A stretch of 64,000 bases of DNA from an uncultured Clostridia bacterium. Its GTDB lineage: Bacteria > Bacillota > Clostridia > TANB77 > CAG-508. Of this stretch, positions 46,693 to 54,037 are shown one piece after another. The stretch is taken from positions 19,731 through 83,730 of the forward strand of contig CAKPKE010000006.1 of the NCBI GenBank assembly GCA_934167095.1, in the 5' to 3' direction. The position numbers and the translations under genes were made by a program. The notes under the pieces were generated by a model, which searched no databases, was not told where the DNA came from, and was given only the letters and a program-made list of their open reading frames with translations. Each line of letters begins with the position of its first letter. The stretch's first letter is position 1.

Positions 46693-47057
46693 ATTAGTAC
46701 TTCTATAAAATTGATTATATAAGAAAAATGAAGTTTGATTTAATAAATGTAGAAGAAAAGGACAAAAATATAATATATAATTTAATGCAGTTATATATGT
46801 ATGATTTAAGTTCTTTTGAAGATGAAACTGCAACATTCACAATGCTAAATTCTGGATTATATACAATGAGTAAGTATATTGAAAAATACTGGCAAGATAA
46901 AAATAGACATCCATATATATTAAAATGTAATGATGAATTAGCAGGATTTGTTTTATACAGATTTAATGAAGAAAATATGAATGAAATAGCTGAATTTTTT
47001 GTTCTTAAGAAGTACAGAAAAATAGGAGCAGGAACATTTATGGCAAATAAAATGTTT
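46561..47057 (+). repeat. Near-identical direct repeat, copy 1
   Basis: It matches 52965-53461 at a constant offset of 6,404 bases with few substitutions. It covers the end of a NUDIX gene and the first 110 codons of a GNAT gene, then the two copies diverge. Confidence 0.92.
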
Positions 47058-47255
47058 GGATTATATAAAGGAAGATGGGAAGTTAGAACATTATTAAAAA
47101 ATGAAAGAGCTCAAAAATTTTGGAGAAATACCATAAAAAATTTTACAAACAATAACTTTGAAGAAAGATATATTAGAGATAATTCAAGATTAGCTTTTTA
47201 TTTTGAAAGTCAAAACTATAGAACAGATAAAGTTTTGAAAAATATCAATTTATAA
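46728..47255 (+). CDS. GNAT-family acetyltransferase, copy 1
   Basis: A 175-residue GNAT protein: MKFDLINVEEKDKNIIYNLM, HPYILKCNDELAGFVLYRFN and the acetyl-CoA loop FFVLKKYRKIGAGTFMANKM. The first 110 residues are identical to the GNAT at 53132; after MANKMF the sequence diverges abruptly (GLYKGRWEVRTLLKNERAQK here). This is the footprint of recombination between related genes. Substrate unknown. Confidence 0.85.
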   Translation: MKFDLINVEEKDKNIIYNLMQLYMYDLSSFEDETATFTMLNSGLYTMSKYIEKYWQDKNRHPYILKCNDELAGFVLYRFNEENMNEIAEFFVLKKYRKIGAGTFMANKMFGLYKGRWEVRTLLKNERAQKFWRNTIKNFTNNNFEERYIRDNSRLAFYFESQNYRTDKVLKNINL

Positions 47256-47287
47256 TAAGATTGGAAGATATAATTAAGGAGTAAAAA

Positions 47288-48121
47288 ATGATATTAGATT
47301 TAAGTAAAAAACAACATGTACCATTAATTAATATGTATAAAAAATGTAAGGGAATAGCTTTAGTAGGCAAATATTTGCCACAACTAACACCATTAAATAA
47401 GATGTATGTAATTGATTCTTTAGAAGATTGGGAACAAGTTGAAAGTGAATTTCCTGTTACAATGATGACAGCAAGGTGTGATTGTTCTAAAGGAGTTAAT
47501 GGAAAATTACCTAGTGGGCAAACTTTTAATAGAGATAGAGTAAAAGAGTATATACAGGAAGTAAAGAGTGCTGTGCCAAATGCAGTAATTATATTACAGG
47601 ACATGAAAAAAGGAACAAATGAAAGAATACATACTCAAGGTGGAGTGTGTCTTAATGTGAAAATTGGTGATTATGTGTATATGGATTATGTAGGACCAAG
47701 TTTTGATTGTAGAGAAATGTGTTTAGGAAAAGCAACACATGAATCATGGAGTATTCCTTGGAGTGAAGTGCCTTTTATGAAAGATTCTGCAATAACTAAG
47801 TATAAGACTTCAGAAATAAGTCAAGAAGGATATATAGAAACAGCTAAAGAAAGAATTGCTTTTCTAGTTAAAGCTTTTCCAGACAGAGCAGATGAGATAT
47901 TTGAAACAATGCCAAAGAGGTATAAAGGAATAAGTAGACAGGCTTTTAGAGATATTAGGGATCAAGTAATATTTCCATTATGGATGCAACATGAACAATT
48001 ATTAAGAGAAGGATTAGGTTCTTTCGGTGTAGAAGTCAATATAGTAGAAGATGGGACTTTAGTTCCAATGGAGATACAAGTTCTAGATAGATTTAAAGCA
48101 AATGAAACTCAGGAAAGGTAG
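47288..48121 (+). CDS. Hypothetical protein, 277 residues
   Basis: I cannot assign this family. The protein begins MILDLSKKQHVPLINMYKKC, has TMMTARCDCSKGVNGKLPSG, YVYMDYVGPSFDCREMCLGK and SIPWSEVPFM, then a helical C-terminus (YKGISRQAFRDIRDQVIFPL). Conserved-looking Cys and Gly positions suggest an enzyme, possibly with an ATP-grasp-like or nucleotide-binding fold, but this is a guess. AAGGAG precedes ATG 47288. It is followed after 7 bases by a NUDIX gene and then a Ppx/GppA-like gene, which may form a functional unit. Confidence 0.65.
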   Translation: MILDLSKKQHVPLINMYKKCKGIALVGKYLPQLTPLNKMYVIDSLEDWEQVESEFPVTMMTARCDCSKGVNGKLPSGQTFNRDRVKEYIQEVKSAVPNAVIILQDMKKGTNERIHTQGGVCLNVKIGDYVYMDYVGPSFDCREMCLGKATHESWSIPWSEVPFMKDSAITKYKTSEISQEGYIETAKERIAFLVKAFPDRADEIFETMPKRYKGISRQAFRDIRDQVIFPLWMQHEQLLREGLGSFGVEVNIVEDGTLVPMEIQVLDRFKANETQER

Positions 48122-48128
48122 GAAAAAT

Positions 48129-48674
48129 ATGGAAGAATTAGTTGATGTGTTAGATGAAAGAGGAATGTATACAGGGAAAACAGAAACTAGAGCAAATTGC
48201 AGTAAAGAAGGATTGTGGCACAAAGCGGTATGTGTATTTATAATAAATTCTAAAAGTCAAGTATTATTACAAAAAAGAAGTGCAAATAAAAAAACATGGC
48301 CTAATATGTGGGATGTAACAGCAGGCGGAAATGTACTAGCTGGAGAGTTTGGATTTCAAGCGATAATAAGAGAATGCAAAGAAGAGTTAGGGATTGAATT
48401 AAGTAAAAATGATATAACTTTTATAGGTTCGGTAATATCAACAAATAAAAAAGGAGATATTATTAATAATTATTTTAATGAATATTATATTGCAAACAAA
48501 GAAATAGATACAACCAAATTACAATTACAGAAAGAAGAATTATCAGAAGTAAAATGGATAGATAAAAATGAAATTATAGAAAGAATTAGAGACAATTACA
48601 ATGGAATAACTGATAAAGAAGGATGTTGGGAATATCTAATAAAGTATTATGAAATGTTAGATAAAACTATATAA
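48129..48674 (+). CDS. NUDIX hydrolase (isopentenyl-diphosphate isomerase-like subgroup)
   Basis: ATG 48129 follows GGAAAGGTAGG. The 181-residue protein has LVDVLDERGMYTGKTETRAN, LWHKAVCVFIINSKSQVLLQ and the NUDIX box GGNVLAGEFGFQAIIRECKE-ELG. The opening D-x-x-G and WHKAV pattern places it with Idi-like/YfcD NUDIX enzymes that hydrolyse nucleotide diphosphates or related compounds. It lies between the 277-residue gene and the Ppx/GppA-like gene. Confidence 0.88.
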   Translation: MEELVDVLDERGMYTGKTETRANCSKEGLWHKAVCVFIINSKSQVLLQKRSANKKTWPNMWDVTAGGNVLAGEFGFQAIIRECKEELGIELSKNDITFIGSVISTNKKGDIINNYFNEYYIANKEIDTTKLQLQKEELSEVKWIDKNEIIERIRDNYNGITDKEGCWEYLIKYYEMLDKTI

Positions 48675-48705
48675 AAATAAGAAAAAAAGAAAGGTTGTAA
48701 ATAAA

Positions 48706-49596
48706 ATGAATAATATGTTTGCTATTATTGAAATAGGAAGTAATAATACAAAAACGCATATATACAAAGATGAAGATGTAATATATGAAAACACTACCAC
48801 AATTGAATTTAAAAAGAATTATAAGAATGAAAATAAAATTAATGAAAATGATTTAAATATATTGTATGAAGTAATAAAAAATGCTTTAAACTATACAAAA
48901 AATATAAGTATTTATGGATGTAGTATATTTAGGAATATATCTAAAGAAGAATTAAGTGAAATTAATAAAAAATTATATAATAAATTTAGCATACAAATTC
49001 AAGTTGTATCTCAAGAAGAAGAGGCCAATTATACTGCTCTAGGATGTTATAATGATATTGAATATGATGGTAATGTTTGTGTTTTTATAGGTGGCGGAGG
49101 TTCTATTGAACTAATCTTTGTCAATAATAAAAAGATTATAGATAAAAAATATTATAATTTTGGAGTTGTAGATATTACAAATAAATTTGATAGTTTAAAA
49201 AATGATATTCCAAATTGTTCTTTTGATGATGTTTATATTTATATTAATGAATTAATTGGTAAAATAAATATTAAGGCAGATGTTTTAATATTAGCAGGTG
49301 GAGATCATTTATATTGGTATAATAATGCAAGATATAACTTAATAGAGAATACTTTGTATAAAAATGAAAATCAAAAATATATGTTAACAATTGAGATGAG
49401 TGATAATTACGATAAAAATGCTTTAATAACTTCTTTAGATAGAGTTAGACAAAACAGTGATAATCCTAAATGGTTTGATGGTTCAAGAGCAATGAAAGTA
49501 ATAACTAATTTGATTTCTCATAAAATTGATGCAAAGTATATTATTCCAACAAAAATAAATATGGAAGATGGATTAAAAATGCAAAAAAAAATATAG
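48706..49596 (+). CDS. Ppx/GppA-like phosphatase family protein (divergent)
   Basis: A 296-residue ASKHA-fold protein similar to exopolyphosphatase/pppGpp phosphatases: FAIIEIGSNNTKTHIYKDED, VSQEEEANYTALGCY, CVFIGGGGSIELIFVNNKKI and a C-terminal segment with ILAGGDHLYW. It is shorter than housekeeping Ppx and the exact substrate is unclear. It is the third gene in a row with the unknown 277-residue protein and a NUDIX hydrolase, hinting at phosphate-ester or nucleotide signalling. Confidence 0.75.
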   Translation: MNNMFAIIEIGSNNTKTHIYKDEDVIYENTTTIEFKKNYKNENKINENDLNILYEVIKNALNYTKNISIYGCSIFRNISKEELSEINKKLYNKFSIQIQVVSQEEEANYTALGCYNDIEYDGNVCVFIGGGGSIELIFVNNKKIIDKKYYNFGVVDITNKFDSLKNDIPNCSFDDVYIYINELIGKINIKADVLILAGGDHLYWYNNARYNLIENTLYKNENQKYMLTIEMSDNYDKNALITSLDRVRQNSDNPKWFDGSRAMKVITNLISHKIDAKYIIPTKINMEDGLKMQKKI

Positions 49597-49801
49597 ATAA
49601 TATTATAAATAGCAGATATTCTGTTACTAAAAACATCTAACTAAAATCTAACCAAAGTAAAAATAATTTACAAAAAAGCCTTAAATTTTGGAAATATTGA
49701 TATTGTTAAAATTCATCAAAAAAATGGTAAAATTCATTAGAATTTCAAGGCTTTAAAGTTACTTAACTAACCACAAAGAAGCTTAAAGAAGTTTTACATG
49801 A

Positions 49802-49849
49802 AAACATGTAGAGTGCGTAGCAGTGCTACAACTAAAACAAAACATGTAA
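49802..49849 (+). pseudogene. Second remnant of an RNA m5U methyltransferase 3' end
   Basis: The frame reads KHVECVAVLQLKQNM and stops at TAA, again the C-terminus of an RlmD-type gene. It contains GAGTGCGTAG at 49811-49820 and is followed by GTAATACTTGA-like sequence shared with the 43048 remnant. Confidence 0.78.
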
Positions 49850-50120
49850 TACTTGATTTTGATATGGTTTCAGAGATTTTATAACTTTTGAGACAAATGG
49901 CAGATTTGGCAAAGAAAAACATCAAAATTTGGGTGTCAAAGTTAAAGTAATTGCTTAAGTGGTAAGTGGAAACACATAAAATCTTTTTTAAAAAATAGAG
50001 TAAAGTGCTTGAAATGTTAAGAAAATAGAGAATGTATCTACGGTAATCATAACAGATGTGACTTATGTTGGTTTGTAGATATGAGGGAAACTTAAGGGTT
50101 TCAAGTGTTAAATAAAATTT

Positions 50121-50189
50121 ATTAAAATGAGTTATAGAGAATCTTTATTTAATAGGTGTCAGTAGATATGTGCTGATGCTTATTTTTTT
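50121..50189 (+). repeat. 70-base direct repeat, copy 1
   Basis: ATTAAAATGAGTTATAGAGA through GTCAGTAGATATGTGCTGAT and a T run; copy 2 is at 52141-52210. The CAG...CTG core with a T run could act as a weak terminator. Confidence 0.85.
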
Positions 50190-50207
50190 CATTTGCAAAA
50201 CAATTCT

Positions 50208-50282
50208 AATCTCCAATAAAAATGACATCAAGAGTATATGAACTCACATTGTTCGCTCTTGACATTATTTCTATTGGAGATT
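50208..50282. repeat. 75-base long hairpin
   Basis: Terminal arms AATCTCCAATA and TATTGGAGATT are perfect; inner AAGAG/CTCTT arms continue the stem with mismatches. It may be a miniature inverted-repeat element or a structured RNA. Confidence 0.65.
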
Positions 50283-50421
50283 TTGTGGTAATTAAGCAAA
50301 TGTAAGGATAAATTATTGGCAAAATACTATGAAAAATTATTAATTTGTGATATATTATCAGTAGTTTTAGAGACATATTGAACTATTTCAATTTCAGAAA
50401 TAGTTTAGAAAAGAGGAATGT

Positions 50422-50637
50422 ATGGAAAAAGTTGTATTAATAACTGGAAGCAGTAAAGGTATTGGAAAAGCTACAGCTGTAGAGTTTGCCAAAATAGGTG
50501 GATACAAAGTAGTAATAAATTATTTGGCAGATAAAGAAAATGCAGAAAAATTGTCAAACTACTTAAAAGAAAAATATAAAATAGAAACATTAGTAATTAA
50601 AACAGATATATCAAATATGTTTTCTATAAAGATTTAG
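50422..50637 (+). pseudogene. N-terminal fragment of a short-chain dehydrogenase/reductase
   Basis: A 71-codon remnant with the cofactor motif VLITGSSKGIGKATAVEFAK and VVINYLADKENAEKLSNYLK. It ends after IKTDISN, where an intact SDR would continue for about 170 residues. The following 100 bases do not restore the rest. It is a truncated, presumably non-functional gene. Confidence 0.8.
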
Positions 50638-50737
50638 AAAAGAAAGTTGAAGGTTTATTAGTACACGAAGAAGAATATAAAAGTTTATTTAAATGTATTA
50701 GAAATATAAACAGGGGTTAATTAGGAGGAATAAAAAA

Positions 50738-51261
50738 ATGGAAAATTATTTTATAATACATGGTTCTTTTGGGAGTCCATTTGGAAATTGGTTTAGTTGG
50801 TTACATGATTTTATAACCAAAGATGGCAAACAAGTATATGTACCGGATTTTCCAATTGGAGTAAGTTGTTAAAATATTATTTAGATTTAGGTCTTATAAA
50901 TGAAAATACAACAATTATAGGACATAGTATTGCACCAATATTTATATCAAAATTTCTAGTTGAAAATAAAGAGAAAGTTAAGAAGTTAATATTTGTTTGT
51001 GGATTCAATAATTATCTAGGAATAAATGAAGAATATGATAATGTTAATAAATCAATGTATTTTGAAAACTTGAAAGATATAAAACACTATGCTAATGAAA
51101 TAATTTGTTTCTATTCAGATAATGATCCTTATGTAGCATATGAAGCGGAAAAGCACTTTGCAGAGACAGTTGCAACAGAACAAGTGCTAATACATAATGG
51201 TGGGCATATCAATAGTGAGAGTGGATATGATACATTTGAAGAAATAGTTAGTTATTTATAA
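50738..51261 (+). pseudogene. RBBP9/YdeN-like serine hydrolase with internal deletion
   Basis: ATG 50738 follows TTAGGAGG. The first frame gives NYFIIHGSFGSPFGNWFSWL and VYVPDFPIGV and stops at 50872. The second frame resumes with LLKYYLDLGLINENTTIIGH, the nucleophile motif GHSIA, YSDNDPYVAYEAEKHFAE and the His in IHNGGHIN. About ten residues between the halves are missing, around the sequence TTGGAGTAAG. Unlike the CGG sites this is a deletion, possibly between short direct repeats. Confidence 0.75.
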
Positions 51262-51264
51262 GTT

Positions 51265-51319
51265 AATTGCCGTTTTCATTCGTAGATAATGAAAAAATTT
51301 ACGAATGAAAACGGCAATT
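51265..51319. terminator. Perfect 20-base inverted repeat
   Basis: Arms 51265-51284 and 51300-51319 are exact reverse complements starting AATTGCCGTTTTC, with a 15-base loop. It can terminate transcription of the hydrolase remnant and may also be a mobile-element scar. Confidence 0.82.
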
Positions 51320-51334
51320 TTAATAATAAAAACT

Positions 51335-51362
51335 GTAGCTTACATATTTCTATATAAGCTAC
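51335..51362. repeat. Small hairpin GTAGCTTA/TAAGCTAC
   Basis: A perfect 8-base stem with a 12-base loop between the hydrolase remnant and the PemK-like gene. Role unknown. Confidence 0.5.
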
Positions 51363-51489
51363 ATTCTAAATCATAACTGCTTACCGAAGTAAGCCTTCTC
51401 AGTCATCTAATTAAGTAGATTTCCTATTAATTAAATGATACTATATTTTTATGCAAAAATCAAGGATTTTATGCAAATTCTTTATAACA

Positions 51490-52035
51490 TTAAGGAGTAT
51501 TTTTGGATGGCAAGTATTTGAATAGGTCAGAATTTAAAAATGCTTTTGATATATTATCTAAATCTGTTCCTTTAATATTACCTTTTTTCTTTGTAAAATC
51601 TATTCTTTCAATACTTATAGGATTAATATTGAATATATTTACCCATCGTCTCATTGTTTTAAAACTATATATTTTACCAAGTTCAACATAAGTTTTACTA
51701 GCGAGTTGTTTTGCCGTAGGGTGTTTGCTTGTAATAGGTAGAACTAATAATGTTTTTCCACCATTTTTTAGGACTACAGCAGGATGTCTACCACTAAATT
51801 CTTCACCAATATTGAATCCAAATTCAACCCAAACAACATCTCCACGAATAATACATTCTTTTGATTTTTGTAAAAATTCTGGAGAATTAATTATGATTTT
51901 AGTTTTCTTATCAATCCATTCAAGATAATCTTTAGGAGAATTTCTTTTATTAGAATAATCTTCATCTTTATGTATTTCATAATAATTATCTAAAGTATTT
52001 TTTGTATTATTTAAAATATCTAGTAATTCTTGCAT
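51490..52035 (-). CDS. PemK/MazF-like toxin domain protein with N-terminal extension
   Basis: A 181-residue protein. The first 60 residues are a helical extension (MQELLDILNNTKNTLDNYYE). The C-terminal part has the MazF/PemK pattern (IRGDVVWVEFGFNIGEEFSG, RHPAVVLKNGGKTLLVLPIT) seen in RNA-cleaving toxins. No antitoxin gene lies directly upstream; the N-terminal extension might serve that role, but this is inference. It is the only minus-strand gene in the accessory region. Confidence 0.8.
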   Translation of the reverse strand: MQELLDILNNTKNTLDNYYEIHKDEDYSNKRNSPKDYLEWIDKKTKIIINSPEFLQKSKECIIRGDVVWVEFGFNIGEEFSGRHPAVVLKNGGKTLLVLPITSKHPTAKQLASKTYVELGKIYSFKTMRRWVNIFNINPISIERIDFTKKKGNIKGTDLDNISKAFLNSDLFKYLPSKNTP

Positions 52036-52140
52036 ATACCAAACTTCCTTTCGTAGTTCGCATTATATCAGATATATACAAAAAATCAATAGTTTTTGAA
52101 AAGAAAGTAAAACTTTTGTTTAGATACACAATTGCAAATT

Positions 52141-52210
52141 ATTAAAATGAGTTGTAGAAAATCTTTATTTAAATAAGTGTCAGTAGATATGTGCTGATGC
52201 TTATTTTTTT
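52141..52210 (+). repeat. 70-base direct repeat, copy 2
   Basis: Copy of 50121-50189 with a few substitutions and a one-base length difference. The two copies bracket the SDR remnant, hydrolase remnant and PemK-like gene. Confidence 0.85.
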
Positions 52211-52316
52211 ACAGGGTGATCTTATCACAAGTTATTCATATATTTTTTTACATTTCAATTGTAAAATTAAGGAACATATGATAAATTATATACAGTAAAG
52301 ATTAGGAGAATAGAAT

Positions 52317-52649
52317 ATGAAAGATCATTGTAAATGGTGTCTAGAATTACTAAATAATTGGAAAAAGAAAAATGTAGTAAATATAGTTAACTTATTTGAT
52401 AAAAATGTAGAGTATTATGAAACTCCTACAGAAAAAATAAATACTATAAAAGAAATTAGAAAAATGTGGGAAGAGATAGAAGAACAAAATACAAGTGATA
52501 TTGAATTTAATATATTATGTGAAAATGATGAATGTTGTATTGTTAATTTTATTTTGAAAGATACAGTATCATATGACATGATATATCAAATAAAATTAAA
52601 TGAGAACAATAAATGTGTATTTTTAAAACAATGGTATATGGAGGAATGA
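52317..52649 (+). CDS. SnoaL/NTF2-like small protein
   Basis: A 110-residue protein with the fold pattern of NTF2-like SnoaL domains: [40 protein letters not shown] and a beta-rich C-terminus ending [12 protein letters not shown]. Such domains bind small ligands or catalyse isomerisation. ATG 52317 follows TTAGGAG. It ends 3 bases before the NUDIX gene and is co-transcribed with it. Confidence 0.72.
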   Translation: MKDHCKWCLELLNNWKKKNVVNIVNLFDKNVEYYETPTEKINTIKEIRKMWEEIEEQNTSDIEFNILCENDECCIVNFILKDTVSYDMIYQIKLNENNKCVFLKQWYMEE

Positions 52650-52652
52650 TTT

Positions 52653-53096
52653 ATGAATGTGGTAGTAGGGGCTGTTATAGAAAAGGATGGAAAATATTTA
52701 TTAGTACAAGAAGCAAAAAAGAGATGCTATGAACAATGGAATTTTCCAGCGGGAAGATTAGAAGTTAACGAAAGTTTAGAACAAGCAGCAATTAGAGAAG
52801 TTAAAGAAGAAACTGGTTGTGATGTTGAACTAAATGGAATTTGCTATATTGCTAATAAAATATTAGAAGATGATTTATGGGTAATGGTAGTTTTTAATGC
52901 TAAATTAATTAATGAAAGTATAAAATTTAATAAAGAAGAAATTTTAGATGTTAAGTGGCTTACTTATGATGAAATAAATAAAAAGATGCTAAGAGGAATC
53001 TATGTAAAAAAAGCAATAGCTAATTACCAAAATAAATTAATTGCACCTATTGATATGGTAGATGTATTAAAAAATGAAAGGATTAATCAATTATAG
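52653..53096 (+). CDS. NUDIX hydrolase
   Basis: A 147-residue NUDIX protein with VVVGAVIEKDGKYLLVQEAK and the NUDIX box GRLEVNESLEQAAIREVKEE-TG. TTG or ATG at 52653 follows GGAGG. Its last 43 codons are duplicated at 46561. It is flanked by a SnoaL-like gene and a GNAT gene, a common mixture in accessory regions of Clostridia. Substrate unknown. Confidence 0.9.
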   Translation: MNVVVGAVIEKDGKYLLVQEAKKRCYEQWNFPAGRLEVNESLEQAAIREVKEETGCDVELNGICYIANKILEDDLWVMVVFNAKLINESIKFNKEEILDVKWLTYDEINKKMLRGIYVKKAIANYQNKLIAPIDMVDVLKNERINQL

Positions 53097-53461
53097 ATTA
53101 GTACTTCTATAAAATTGATTATATAAGAAAAATGAAGTTTGATTTAATAAATGTAGAAGAAAAGGACAAAAATATAATATATAATTTAATGCAGTTATAT
53201 ATGTATGATTTAAGTTCTTTTGAAGATGAAACTGCAACATTCACAATGCTAAATTCTGGATTATATACAATGAGTAAGTATATTGAAAAATACTGGCAAG
53301 ATAAAAATAGACATCCATATATATTAAAATGTAATGATGAATTAGCAGGATTTGTTTTATACAGATTTAATGAAGAAAATATGAATGAAATAGCTGAATT
53401 TTTTGTTCTTAAGAAGTACAGAAAAATAGGAGCAGGAACATTTATGGCCAATAAAATGTTT
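52965..53461 (+). repeat. Near-identical direct repeat, copy 2
   Basis: It matches 46561-47057. Here the NUDIX gene is whole, so this is probably the parental copy and the 46561 copy the derived one. Confidence 0.92.
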
Positions 53462-53623
53462 AATCTATATAAAGGCAAGTGGAAAGTTAGCACATTAATA
53501 AAAAATGAAATATCTCAAAAATTTTGGAGAAAAACTATAAAAAACTTTACTAATAATGATTTTGAAGAAAAATATGTTAGAGATAATTCAAGACTAGCAT
53601 TTTATTTTGAAAATAAACAATAA
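53132..53623 (+). CDS. GNAT-family acetyltransferase, copy 2
   Basis: A 163-residue GNAT. Residues 1-110 are identical to the protein at 46728, including the acetyl-CoA loop KKYRKIGAGTFMANKM. The C-terminal 50 residues differ (NLYKGKWKVSTLIKNEISQK). It follows the intact NUDIX gene by 35 bases. Substrate unknown. Confidence 0.86.
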   Translation: MKFDLINVEEKDKNIIYNLMQLYMYDLSSFEDETATFTMLNSGLYTMSKYIEKYWQDKNRHPYILKCNDELAGFVLYRFNEENMNEIAEFFVLKKYRKIGAGTFMANKMFNLYKGKWKVSTLIKNEISQKFWRKTIKNFTNNDFEEKYVRDNSRLAFYFENKQ

Positions 53624-53656
53624 TAGATAATAAAGCAAAAATTTTAGGAGGTAAGT

Positions 53657-53995
53657 ATGAATGTAGATGTTAAAAAAGTAAAAATTGTTGTAACAGTACC
53701 TGCGGCAAATCTTGAAGAGGTTAGAAATGAAATATGCAATGAAGGTGCTGGAATTATAGGAAATTATACACATTGTAGTATGACTACTAAATGCACAGGA
53801 ACTTTTATACCAAATAATAATGCAAAACCATATATTGGTGAAAAAAATAAACTAGAGTTTGTAGAAGAAGAAAAATTAGAAGTAGTATGTAAAGTTGAGA
53901 TGGTTAAAAAAGTATTAAAAAAGTTAAGAGAAGTTCATCCTTATGAAGAACCAGGAATAGATATAATTCCACTTATAAATGAAGATGATTTATAA
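53657..53995 (+). CDS. NIF3/YqfO insert-like (CutA1/PII-fold) protein
   Basis: A 112-residue protein matching the stand-alone form of the PII-like insert domain of Nif3/YqfO: VKIVVTVPAANLEEVRNEIC, GAGIIGNYTHCSMTTKCTGT, EEKLEVVCKVEMVKKVLKKL and the hallmark HPYEEPGIDIIPL. Function is not firmly known. ATG 53657 is preceded by TTAGGAGG, and a bidirectional terminator follows. Confidence 0.88.
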   Translation: MNVDVKKVKIVVTVPAANLEEVRNEICNEGAGIIGNYTHCSMTTKCTGTFIPNNNAKPYIGEKNKLEFVEEEKLEVVCKVEMVKKVLKKLREVHPYEEPGIDIIPLINEDDL

Positions 53996-53996
53996 T

Positions 53997-54037
53997 GAAA
54001 AAATAAGTTGTAATTTTATTTACAACTTATTTTTTGT
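53997..54037. terminator. Bidirectional terminator between NIF3-like gene and uvrB
   Basis: AAATAAGTTGTA and TACAACTTATTT are perfect 12-base arms flanked by A and T runs. Confidence 0.88.

Larger units (their letters stand above)
49597..50421 (+). other. 825-base intergenic region rich in remnants and repeats
   Basis: It contains the rlmD 3' remnant (49802-49849), one copy of a 70-base repeat (50121-50189) and a long hairpin (50208-50282). Several short stop-ridden stretches resemble decayed coding sequence. No intact gene is seen. Confidence 0.7.

Noticed and set aside
50738..51261. Possible fifth CGG-type shift in the split hydrolase
   Set aside because: There is no CGG at the break and about ten residues are missing, so this is a deletion, not a +1 shift.
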